Positions 7,476-12,568 of a stretch of 12,568 nt of DNA are shown piece after piece; positions within the stretch are counted from its first letter, which is position 1, and each line of letters opens with the position of its first letter. The notes beneath the pieces were generated by a model. The model saw only the letters and a list, made by a program, of their open reading frames with translations, was not told where the DNA came from and did no database searches. The DNA lies in assembly GCA_903827085.1 (NCBI GenBank), contig CAIKHC010000369.1, forward strand, positions 1-12,568, written 5' to 3'. The position numbers were made by a program, and so were the translations under genes. This DNA comes from an uncultured Candidatus Nemicrothrix sp. GTDB taxonomy: Bacteria; Actinomycetota; Acidimicrobiia; Acidimicrobiales; Acidimicrobilacustridaceae.

Positions 7476-7481
7476 TAACCT
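7476..7481 (+). promoter_or_regulatory. Possible -10 element for leaderless SnoaL-like gene
   Basis: TAACCT fits the actinobacterial TANNNT -10 consensus and ends 8 bases before the GTG at 7490. That spacing would place transcription start at or next to the start codon. The gene lacks a properly spaced ribosome binding site (GGGAG abuts the GTG), which agrees with leaderless translation. No -35 box is recognisable. Confidence 0.35.
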
Positions 7482-7489
7482 CCACGGGA

Positions 7490-8035
7490 GTGAGCCCCGA
7501 ACACGCCGGACCCGGAACCCCTACTCCCGCTTCTCTCGCCGACCGACAGGCGATTAGCGACGTGGTCTTGACCTACTGCCGGGGTATCGACCGCCTCGAC
7601 CGCGACCTTGTCACCAGCTGCTTTCACGAGGACGCCACCGACACCCATGGTTCGTTCAACGGCACGATCACTGAATTCATCGACTGGGCATTCGGGCTTC
7701 TGCAGCGTTACGACTCCACCATGCATCTCGTCGCCAACCATCTTGCAACCGTGAACGGTTCAGCTGCCGTTGCGGAAACCTATGGAATCGCTTACCACCG
7801 ATCCACCGACTCCGATCCTCGCCGCAACCTCACCGTCGGCTTTCGCTATCTCGACCGACTTGAACGTCGAGACGAAGGACCTTGGCGAATCGCTCGCCGC
7901 ATCGCAACCACCGAATGGGTGAGCGCGCCCGGAACCGGTTCCGAATGGCCGATACCTCCTGACTCAGCAGTAGGTCAGCGGGATCGCACCGATCCGCTGT
8001 ATCAATTGCTGCTCGATCTCTCACACGACCGCTAA
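7490..8035 (+). CDS. SnoaL/NTF2-like domain protein (SnoaL_4 type)
   Basis: This 181-aa protein has the SnoaL_4 / scytalone-dehydratase-like fold signature. The opening helix is ADRQAISDVVLTYCRGIDRLD at about 17-37, followed by DLVTSCFHEDATDTHGSF at 39-56, STMHLVANHLATV with His79 at 76-88, AETYGIAYH at 95-103, and the closing strands WRIARRIATTEW at 132-143. Proteins of this type include dehydratases, cyclases and ring-hydroxylating dioxygenase small-subunit relatives, but most are uncharacterised and often sit in steroid or aromatic breakdown loci. The GTG at 7490 is the only sensible start for the conserved N-terminus; it has no spaced ribosome binding site and may be leaderless. The zinc alcohol dehydrogenase follows 22 bases later on the same strand, so the two are likely co-expressed. 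No substrate can be named. Confidence 0.85.
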   Translation: MSPEHAGPGTPTPASLADRQAISDVVLTYCRGIDRLDRDLVTSCFHEDATDTHGSFNGTITEFIDWAFGLLQRYDSTMHLVANHLATVNGSAAVAETYGIAYHRSTDSDPRRNLTVGFRYLDRLERRDEGPWRIARRIATTEWVSAPGTGSEWPIPPDSAVGQRDRTDPLYQLLLDLSHDR

Positions 8036-8057
8036 CCCACCCACACAAGGGAATCCC

Positions 8058-8993
8058 ATGCGCGCTGTCCGATGTCCAGAAGGTACGCCCACTGTTGTCG
8101 ACGTTCCCGAACCCTCGGGTGAAGGCATCGTCGTCACCGTCGCATCCGCTGGCATTTGCGGCTCCGACCTTCACCTCTTGAATTTCAGCCTTCCGGCAAC
8201 GTTTGGCCACGAGTTCGCAGGAACTCTCGCCGATGGCACGCCCGTGGCGGTCGAACCTATCGATCCATGTTTTGTTTGCGAAGCGTGTGTCGATGGCAAC
8301 ACGCAACTTTGCGTGCGCGGTCCATCGATGGCCTTCGGCGTAGGCCGCGACGGCGGTATGGCCGAGAAGGTCATCGTGCCCGCATCATCAATCGCCCTGC
8401 TCCCCGCCGGGGTCGCTGCATCGAATGGTTGTTTGGTCGAACCACTTGCAGTTGCCGTCCATGGAATTCGGCGCGGAAACATTCGCGGCACCGACCGAGT
8501 CGCTGTCATCGGCGGAGGAACAATCGGTCAAACTGCACTTGTCGTTGCACAGCAAACCGGGGCAAAGGTCGACCTCTCCGCTCGCCATGAACGCCAAATC
8601 GAAGCCGCAACGCGCCTCGGAGCCGGATCGGTCGATGGACAGCGCTACGACATCGTGATCGAAGCCGCCGGCACAGCATCTGCACTTGCCGAAGCTGCCG
8701 ATCGCTGCCGCCCTGGCGGAACGATCGTGCTCCTTGGGAGTTACTGGGATGGTTCGGTCGAGATGCCAGGTTTGGCGATCGGCATGAAAGAACTCACGAT
8801 CGTCCCCGCAGTCATGTACGGCCGCGTCGGACCATCTCGCGATATCGATGTTGCCGCGACGATCCTCGCCCAACGTCCCGAGCTACCCGAGATCATCGTC
8901 ACCCATCGCTTCCCGCTCGATGCAGCGGTCGAAGCGTTCGGTGTTGCAGCCGATCGTTCAGCAGGCGCCATCAAGGTCGTTCTTGAACCCTGA
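8058..8993 (+). CDS. Zinc-dependent medium-chain alcohol dehydrogenase (compact)
   Basis: This 311-aa MDR-family enzyme oxidises an alcohol with NAD(P). Catalytic zinc ligands visible are Cys34 (AGICGSDLH) and His51-Glu52 (GHEFAG), with Glu128 in EPLAVAVH as in sorbitol/threonine dehydrogenase-like members. The structural zinc site is complete: Cys71, Cys74, Cys77 and Cys85, spaced C-x2-C-x2-C-x7-C. The Rossmann loop is GGGTIG at 152-157. It is about 30-40 residues shorter than usual. Part of the deficit is visible: the segment between GHEFAG and VAVEP is reduced to TLADGTP, where most relatives have about 20 residues ending in KVGDRV. A purine-rich AAGGGA stretch at 8047-8052 lies 5 bases before the ATG. 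It follows the SnoaL-like gene by 22 bases and converges on the glutaredoxin gene with only 16 bases between their stops. Substrate is unknown; the Glu-ligand type favours polyols or amino-alcohols, but this is weak. Confidence 0.9.
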   Translation: MRAVRCPEGTPTVVDVPEPSGEGIVVTVASAGICGSDLHLLNFSLPATFGHEFAGTLADGTPVAVEPIDPCFVCEACVDGNTQLCVRGPSMAFGVGRDGGMAEKVIVPASSIALLPAGVAASNGCLVEPLAVAVHGIRRGNIRGTDRVAVIGGGTIGQTALVVAQQTGAKVDLSARHERQIEAATRLGAGSVDGQRYDIVIEAAGTASALAEAADRCRPGGTIVLLGSYWDGSVEMPGLAIGMKELTIVPAVMYGRVGPSRDIDVAATILAQRPELPEIIVTHRFPLDAAVEAFGVAADRSAGAIKVVLEP

Positions 8994-9009
8994 CGTGCCC
9001 TAACCGGTA

Positions 9010-9261
9010 TTACTTGTTGGCTTCTCGCAAGGCCGCCATCAGCTCGGTAATCGACGGATTCACAAGAATCTCGTCGCCAACCAACACACTCGGAACGGTT
9101 TCGGAGCCAATCCGACGATTGAGAAGTTCGCGCGCGTCGTCGTCTTCCCAAATGTTGCGGGTTTCAACTTCAAGACCGTGACGCTCAATCCCCGAAAAGA
9201 GGATTCGGCAGAACGGGCAATGCGGGCGCCAAAGAACTACGGGTGTAAGTGCGTCTGTCAT
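9010..9261 (-). CDS. Glutaredoxin-family protein (mycoredoxin-like)
   Basis: This 83-aa single-domain glutaredoxin has the redox site CPFC at 15-18 (WRPHCPFCRILF) and the cis-proline motif TVP at 55-57 (SETVPSVLVGDE). It reduces disulfides or mixed thiol disulfides in the cytoplasm. In a mycothiol-making actinobacterium the likely electron donor is mycothiol, as for mycoredoxin-1; this is inference, since no mycothiol gene is in the window. The frame is open to 9375, but the conserved domain starts at the ATG at 9259-9261, and upstream codons overlap the preceding gene in another frame. The start is 7 bases after the stop of the Rv2466c-like gene, so the two form a co-transcribed pair. There is only a weak GAG upstream; translational coupling is likely. 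Confidence 0.85.
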   Translation of the reverse strand: MTDALTPVVLWRPHCPFCRILFSGIERHGLEVETRNIWEDDDARELLNRRIGSETVPSVLVGDEILVNPSITELMAALREANK

Positions 9262-9268
9262 TCTGAGC

Positions 9269-9925
9269 TCAATCGAACGAAAGCGGATCGCGCATGGAGC
9301 GCTTGAGTTCGGCGAAACCTGGGGTACGAGCAAGCGTTTGCACCGCGTCCCAAAGTTCGAGAGCAGCATCGCCACGAGGGATCGAGGAAATCACGGGGCC
9401 GAACAGCGACGCTTCTCGGTCTGTACCGGGAGCAAACGTGAGGATCGGCGTGCCGACATCACGACCTGTGCGTCCGAGCGATTGATCGGTTTCTTCACGA
9501 AGAAGTGCATCCCATGACTCGTCGTCGGCCGCAGCGGCAAGGGAAGCATCAAGGCCTGCAGCAGCAACGACCTCAGCGACAAGGTTTTCAGGGATTGGTT
9601 CGCCGCCGAAGACCGCAACCGAGACGCCTTCGTGATGCATTCGTTCACCGGCCGCTGTGTAAAACGCGCCAACAGCTTCATTTCCACCTGCAGCGCGAGC
9701 CGCCGCAGCGACACGAAGAAGCCGACGACCAAGTCCGTGAAGTGCGGGATAGGCCGGAGGAAACTTTGAGTAGTCGGTCTCTTCGTTGACAATTGCCAAC
9801 GCGATGAACTTCCACTCGACCGTGACGCTGCGCAGTTCGCTGACCTCAACCACCCAACGACTTGTGACCCAAGCGAACGGACAAATGGGATCGAAAAAGA
9901 ATTCAAGATCTGTAGATGAAGCCAT
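9269..9925 (-). CDS. DsbA-like thioredoxin-fold protein, Rv2466c family (CPFA site)
   Basis: This 218-aa protein (from ATG 9925) is a DsbA-fold relative of Mycobacterium tuberculosis Rv2466c, the mycothiol/mycoredoxin-linked nitroreductase that activates nitro-pro-drugs. Shared wording, as I recall that protein: FFFDPICPFAWVTSRWVVEV at 9-28, a middle helical insert with GERMHHEG, DVGTPIL, then FGPVISSIPRG and a C-terminal FAELKRSMRDPLSFD. The active site reads Cys15-Pro-Phe-Ala18. Rv2466c has CPWC, so the resolving cysteine is missing here and a one-cysteine mechanism with a thiol partner is expected. The frame is open to a GTG at 9961, and another ATG lies at 9931. I prefer 9925 because it leaves about ten residues before the first strand, as in homologues; TATCGT just upstream might be a -10 for a leaderless start. 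It sits between yraN and the glutaredoxin gene, 7 bases from the latter. Confidence 0.85.
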   Translation of the reverse strand: MASSTDLEFFFDPICPFAWVTSRWVVEVSELRSVTVEWKFIALAIVNEETDYSKFPPAYPALHGLGRRLLRVAAAARAAGGNEAVGAFYTAAGERMHHEGVSVAVFGGEPIPENLVAEVVAAAGLDASLAAAADDESWDALLREETDQSLGRTGRDVGTPILTFAPGTDREASLFGPVISSIPRGDAALELWDAVQTLARTPGFAELKRSMRDPLSFD

Positions 9926-9992
9926 GTGCATACGATACGGCCCTAGCAACTCAAAGCGCACCTGCGGGCGCTCTCGGCCCCAAAATCGCGGA

Positions 9993-10337
9993 TTAGAACG
10001 CAGATTCGATAACGCTCACGTTGCGTCCGATCACACACGCGACATCAAAGCGAATAGACGCGGGCCGAACCTGCTGCGCATCGATCCAGCGCATTCCCAA
10101 CTTTCGTAAACGCGTCTGTTTCGCGGGAGTCACCGCTTCGGCTGGAGAACCATAGGCATCGCTTGAACGCGTCTTCACTTCACAGAACACGAGCAACCGA
10201 GCACGAGTGAGAACGAGGTCAATCTCGCCCTCACGACAACGCCAATTCCGGTCGACAACCACGAAACCGTGTTCCTCGTACCACCTTGCCGCCAGGTTTT
10301 CGCCGTAAGACCCAAGAGCCCGACGACCGGCAGTCAA
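9993..10337 (-). CDS. YraN/UPF0102 family endonuclease-like protein
   Basis: This 114-aa protein belongs to the YraN (UPF0102) family, which has a Holliday-junction-resolvase-like PD-(D/E)XK nuclease fold and an unsettled cellular role. Visible core: LGSYGENLAARWYEEHG at 8-24 (Glu13), GEIDLVL at 37-43 (Asp40) and VFCEVKTRS at 50-58 (Glu53, Lys55), the expected metal-binding and catalytic residues. The C-terminal helix KQTRLRKLGMRWI is also typical. The frame is open to 10484, but the first 49 residues overlap the DUF2469 gene and do not look like the family. TTG at 10335-10337 lies 13 bases after the DUF2469 stop and gives the usual N-terminus and length (about 115-125). No clear ribosome binding site is present, so coupling to DUF2469 translation is likely. 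DUF2469 next to yraN is the common actinobacterial order. Confidence 0.88.
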   Translation of the reverse strand: MTAGRRALGSYGENLAARWYEEHGFVVVDRNWRCREGEIDLVLTRARLLVFCEVKTRSSDAYGSPAEAVTPAKQTRLRKLGMRWIDAQQVRPASIRFDVACVIGRNVSVIESAF

Positions 10338-10350
10338 CCGAGATGCGCCG

Positions 10351-10653
10351 TCACGGGAGTCGCAGCTCTTCGCGAGGCAACTCTTCAATGTTGACGTCTT
10401 TGAATGTGACAACTCGGACGTGAGAGACGAAACGATTCTGCCTGTACATGTCCCAGACCCAAGCGTCTCGAAGTTCGATTTCAACGCGTGTGCGCCCGTT
10501 TTCGTTCACAACGCTTTGATTGACCTCGTTGGCCAAATAGAAACGTCGTTCGGTTTCGACAACAAACCGGAACATTGGACAGACATCTTTGTATTCGCGA
10601 TAAAGCTGCAACTCGACGTCGGACTCGTATTCTTCGAGATCCTCAGAACTCAC
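10351..10653 (-). CDS. DUF2469 family protein (Rv2901c homologue)
   Basis: This 100-aa protein matches the actinobacterial DUF2469 family almost throughout: MSSEDLEEYESDVELQLYREYKD at the start, then VVETERRFYLANEV at 31-44, DAWVWDMYR at 63-71, and FKDVNIEELPREELRLP at the end. Its function is not known to me. It is acidic, with no membrane segment or signal peptide. GTG at 10651-10653 is the start, with GGAG 6 bases upstream. It lies 100 bases after rplS. In Mycobacterium lepB and rnhB stand between these two genes; here they are absent. The family is one of the clearest signs that this genome is from Actinomycetota. Confidence 0.93.
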   Translation of the reverse strand: MSSEDLEEYESDVELQLYREYKDVCPMFRFVVETERRFYLANEVNQSVVNENGRTRVEIELRDAWVWDMYRQNRFVSHVRVVTFKDVNIEELPREELRLP

Positions 10654-10724
10654 ACGCAGCTCCGCTCAACAGCGACTTTGCTTTGCCGCAACTGTAAGGG
10701 ACAAGGAGCGACAAGAAAGTTTGG

Positions 10725-10740
10725 GCCGACAAACGCCGGC
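10725..10740 (-). terminator. Possible weak terminator or attenuator after rplS
   Basis: On the minus strand GCCGGC-GTTT-GTCGGC can form a 6-bp stem (one G-U pair) with a 4-base loop, 14 bases past the rplS stop. The bases after it, CCCAAACTTTCTTG, are only partly T-rich. This could slow transcription into DUF2469, lowering it relative to L19, or stabilise the 3' end of the rplS message. It is too weak to call a true intrinsic terminator. Confidence 0.3.
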
Positions 10741-10753
10741 GAGATCGCGACGA

Positions 10754-11098
10754 TCAGTCGCGCTTTTCCTTGATCTTGGCGGACTTGCCAACGCGATCGC
10801 GCAGGTAATAGAGCTTGGCTCGACGCACATCGCCACGGGTCACAACTTCGATCTTGGAAACGATCGGGGAATGAACCGGGAAGGTTCGCTCGACGCCAAC
10901 GCCGAAGCTGACCTTGCGGACGGTGAATGTTTCCTGAAGACCGCCACCCTGACGACGGATGACAGCGCCCTGGAACAGCTGGACGCGCTCGCGATTGCCT
11001 TCAACAACTCGGACATGCACCTTGAGCGTGTCGCCGGGGGCGAACTTGGGCACGTCGTCACGGAGGCTTTGGGCGTCGATCAGATCGATGGCGTTCAT
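10754..11098 (-). CDS. rplS: 50S ribosomal protein L19
   Basis: This 114-aa protein is bL19, a structural protein of the large subunit at the 30S-50S interface. It starts [15 protein letters not shown] and carries [20 protein letters not shown] at 21-40, [10 protein letters not shown] at 42-51, the family signature [20 protein letters not shown] at 81-100, and the ending SAKIKEKRD. Length is the usual 113-120. The ATG at 11096-11098 has AGGA 7-8 bases upstream, and the open frame above it (to 11287) is just spacer and trmD overlap. It lies 133 bases after trmD in the conserved khpA-rimM-trmD-rplS order. The spacer contains hairpins that may regulate it (separate entry). Confidence 0.97.
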   Translation of the reverse strand: MNAIDLIDAQSLRDDVPKFAPGDTLKVHVRVVEGNRERVQLFQGAVIRRQGGGLQETFTVRKVSFGVGVERTFPVHSPIVSKIEVVTRGDVRRAKLYYLRDRVGKSAKIKEKRD

Positions 11099-11119
11099 TG
11101 GGATGTCCTGGCTGCAATG

Positions 11120-11203
11120 CCCGCCGGAAGGCGGGGCAAGAAACGAAATCGGGACCGGGAGCGGTTGCCCGAGGGAGTGGTCATCGTAGGCGGACCGGTC
11201 GCC
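11120..11203 (-). promoter_or_regulatory. Structured trmD-rplS spacer, candidate L19 leader
   Basis: Three short stems follow each other in the RNA just before the rplS ribosome binding site: GGCG with CGCC (11189-11203, 7-base loop), CGGG with CCCG (11156-11171, 8-base loop), and CCCGCC-TTCC-GGCGGG (11120-11135, perfect 6-bp stem). No T-run follows the last stem, so it is not a terminator. L19 must be made far more abundantly than TrmD. In E. coli this is set by mRNA structure within the operon, and an L19 leader is known in Firmicutes. This spacer might serve a similar purpose; no family match can be claimed. Confidence 0.35.
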
Positions 11204-11231
11204 CAACGGCAAAGCGCCAGAAGGCCTTCGC

Positions 11232-11957
11232 TCAATCGATGAAATCAGGGTCGGCCAAGAGGGCCTCCTCGGCTTCGGACAGCCCACCTCTGGCCTCGAT
11301 CAGGTCGGGCCTTGAGGAACGTGTCCGGCGCAGGGCTTGGGCTCGGCGCCAACGGGCGATTCGGCCGTGATCGCCAGATCTCAGAACCTCAGGCACGGCC
11401 ATCCCCCGAAACTCGGCCGGCTTGGTGAACTGCGGATACTCCAGCAGACCCTCGCTAAAGGACTCATCGCCCGCAGAGGCGGAATTGCCCATCACGCCCG
11501 GCACGAGGCGCCCTACGGCTTCTAGGACCACCATTGCGGCGACCTCACCGCCGCCGAGGACGTAGTCGCCGATTGAAAGTTCGCCGTCGCACAAATCGGT
11601 GCGGACTCGGTCGTCGACACCTTCGTAACGACCGCACAACATCGAGAATCCACCGGACTCGGCGAGTTCCTGCGCCATCGCCTGATCGAGCCGCCGACCC
11701 CCGGGCCCGAGCAAAAAGAGTGGCCGAGGCGGATCAACCGCTTCGACCGACGCATAAATGGGTTCGGGACGTAGGACCATCCCTGCTCCCCCGCCAAACG
11801 GTGAGTCGTCCACAGTGCGGTGCACGTCGGTGGTGTGCTCGCGCAGATCATGCACGCGCACATCAAGCAAACCCTTGGCCGAGGCACGACCCAGAAGGCT
11901 CTGTCCTGCGAACTCCGACACCATGTCGGGGAAGATCGTGAAGACGTCGATACGCAT
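11232..11957 (-). CDS. trmD: tRNA (guanine-37-N1)-methyltransferase TrmD
   Basis: This 241-aa SPOUT enzyme methylates G37 of tRNAs with S-adenosylmethionine, preventing +1 frameshifts. Seen: [10 protein letters not shown] at the start, [12 protein letters not shown] at 50-61, the knot motifs [12 protein letters not shown] at 107-118 and [11 protein letters not shown] at 128-138, then [16 protein letters not shown] at 164-179 and [20 protein letters not shown]. The position of the proposed catalytic Asp169 of the E. coli/H. influenzae enzymes appears to be Glu164 here. ESF in place of DSF is, as I recall, common in other phyla too, so activity is expected. The ATG at 11955-11957 lies 5 bases after the rimM stop, with GAGGA inside the end of rimM. 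Length is normal. Confidence 0.97.
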   Translation of the reverse strand: MRIDVFTIFPDMVSEFAGQSLLGRASAKGLLDVRVHDLREHTTDVHRTVDDSPFGGGAGMVLRPEPIYASVEAVDPPRPLFLLGPGGRRLDQAMAQELAESGGFSMLCGRYEGVDDRVRTDLCDGELSIGDYVLGGGEVAAMVVLEAVGRLVPGVMGNSASAGDESFSEGLLEYPQFTKPAEFRGMAVPEVLRSGDHGRIARWRRAQALRRTRSSRPDLIEARGGLSEAEEALLADPDFID

Positions 11958-11962
11958 GGCCG

Positions 11963-12475
11963 TTAGTCCTCGTCAAGAAGTTCGAATAAACCGTCAGGAA
12001 CTTCAACGACCAATCGATCCTCATCGTCACGACCTTCGAGAAAACGCAGTGGTACGAGAGCGCCACTGTCGAGCACAAGAAGATCGCTCGCAGGATTGTC
12101 CTGCACGGCAAGAACAGTGCCGCGTTCGGTGCCATCGGTTTCGACGACAGTTGAACCAATGAGTTCGTGAACCCAAAGAGCGTCCGGATCATTGTCGTCA
12201 AGCGGTTCTGCCGAAAGCACCAATCCCGAAATTGCTTCGGCGCCTTCACGGCCGTACACGCCCTCGAACGTCACGATCCAGCGATGCTGGTGAGGACGCG
12301 AAGCAGTGATCACAAATTCGCGTTCACCAGCGAAGAGATGCGTGCCGGGAGCGACACGATGTGTTTCGGTAGTCGTCAGCGCGACGACGACGTCGCCGCG
12401 CACTCCATGCGGTTTGTCGATGCGGCCGACCTCGAGGAGGTTCACCGAATCAGTCGAGGAACTCGACCTCGACAT
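11963..12475 (-). CDS. rimM: Ribosome maturation factor RimM
   Basis: This 170-aa protein is RimM, which binds S19 and helps assemble the head of the 30S subunit. The N-terminal RimM domain has LEVGRIDKPHGVRGDVVV at about 14-31. The C-terminal PRC barrel (about 98-165) has LWVHELIGSTVV, GTVLAVQDNPASDLLVL and LVPLRFL, ending in PDGLFELLDED. The start is uncertain. ATG at 12473-12475 overlaps the end of khpA by 26 bases and adds a serine-rich leader (SRSSSSTDS). GTG at 12443-12445, 4 bases after the khpA stop, would begin MNLLEVGRI, closer to many homologues. Neither has a clear ribosome binding site, so coupling to khpA translation is likely. I list the longer one. Confidence 0.93.
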   Translation of the reverse strand: MSRSSSSTDSVNLLEVGRIDKPHGVRGDVVVALTTTETHRVAPGTHLFAGEREFVITASRPHQHRWIVTFEGVYGREGAEAISGLVLSAEPLDDNDPDALWVHELIGSTVVETDGTERGTVLAVQDNPASDLLVLDSGALVPLRFLEGRDDEDRLVVEVPDGLFELLDED

Positions 12476-12568
12476 CGCCACCATCACGGGCGGCGGCGGC
12501 GCGCACGACGGTGCGGATCGACTGCGCAACACGACCGCGCTTGCCGATGACGCGACCCATGTCGCCAG
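12450..12568 (-). CDS. khpA: KH-domain RNA-binding protein KhpA (C-terminal part)
   Basis: The gene is cut by the right edge of the window; only the last 38 residues are present. They read GDMGRVIGKRGRVAQSIRTVV and onward to a GGDVEVEFLD ending. This is the second half of the single KH domain of KhpA (YlqC, Rv2908c), including the RNA-binding GxxG loop (IGKRG). KhpA is a small RNA chaperone-like protein usually encoded between rpsP and rimM, which is exactly its place here. rpsP would be expected just beyond the edge. The stop codon at 12450-12452 lies inside or just before the start of rimM. Confidence 0.9.
   Translation of the reverse strand, partial: GDMGRVIGKRGRVAQSIRTVVRAAAARDGGDVEVEFLD

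Noticed and set aside
9262..9375. N-terminal extension of the glutaredoxin frame
   Set aside because: The extra 38 codons overlap the end of the Rv2466c-like gene in another frame and precede a complete glutaredoxin domain.
10420..11370. Plus-strand open frames opposite DUF2469, rplS and trmD
   Set aside because: The minus-strand genes are unmistakable; the plus-strand translations are arginine-rich or glycine-rich shadows with no family resemblance.
1..12568. Mobile elements, CRISPR arrays, toxin-antitoxin or phage-defence genes
   Set aside because: No transposase or integrase motifs, no regularly spaced repeats, and every substantial open frame is explained by a metabolic, envelope, redox or translation gene.

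Overview
The window looks like a chromosomal segment of a moderately high-GC actinobacterium. Three things point there: a DUF2469 gene, found essentially only in Actinomycetota; an Rv2466c-like mycothiol-type DsbA protein next to a small CPFC glutaredoxin; and a khpA-rimM-trmD-rplS run followed by DUF2469 and yraN. The mix of lone sulfotransferase, amidase, SDR, SnoaL-like and Zn-alcohol-dehydrogenase genes resembles aquatic Acidimicrobiia, but that finer placement is an impression, not a result. I saw no tRNA, rRNA, CRISPR array, insertion sequence or phage gene. No gene-free stretch exceeds 300 bases; the longest is the divergent region at about 1612-1811.

Layout. (1) 88-1611, minus strand: an acyl-CoA carboxylase-type carboxyltransferase. 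(2) A divergent intergenic region of about 200 bases holding a 13-bp dyad. (3) 1812-5836, plus strand: sulfotransferase, amidase with a NylA-like signature, PadR-family regulator and SDR oxidoreductase. The sulfotransferase and amidase are 2 bases apart, and 48 and 18 bases separate the next pairs. (4) 5849-7393, minus: a polytopic GT-C glycosyltransferase, convergent with the SDR. (5) 7490-8993, plus: a SnoaL/NTF2-like protein and a compact zinc alcohol dehydrogenase. (6) 9010-12568, minus: a housekeeping block. In transcription order it reads khpA (cut by the window edge), rimM, trmD, rplS, DUF2469, yraN, an Rv2466c-like thioredoxin-fold protein and a glutaredoxin.

How the genes may work together. 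Block 6 is the conserved ribosome-assembly and translation operon: KhpA and RimM are 30S/RNA factors, TrmD is the m1G37 tRNA methyltransferase and L19 is at the 30S-50S interface. It runs on into two short conserved actinobacterial genes and a likely thiol-redox pair. Between trmD and rplS lies a 133-base spacer with three short hairpins, possibly a leader that sets L19 expression apart from TrmD. Block 3 reads as a small regulated module for modifying or breaking down a small molecule (sulfation or desulfation chemistry, amide hydrolysis, alcohol/ketone oxidation). Its substrate cannot be read from sequence.

No clearly new defence, mobile or otherwise undescribed multi-gene system is visible. 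The most promising second looks are the single-cysteine (CPFA) Rv2466c-like protein paired with a glutaredoxin, the structured trmD-rplS spacer, the dyad between the carboxyltransferase and the sulfotransferase, and the sulfotransferase-amidase couple. Several gene starts are best placed at GTG or TTG codons rather than at the longest possible reading frame; these are noted individually.
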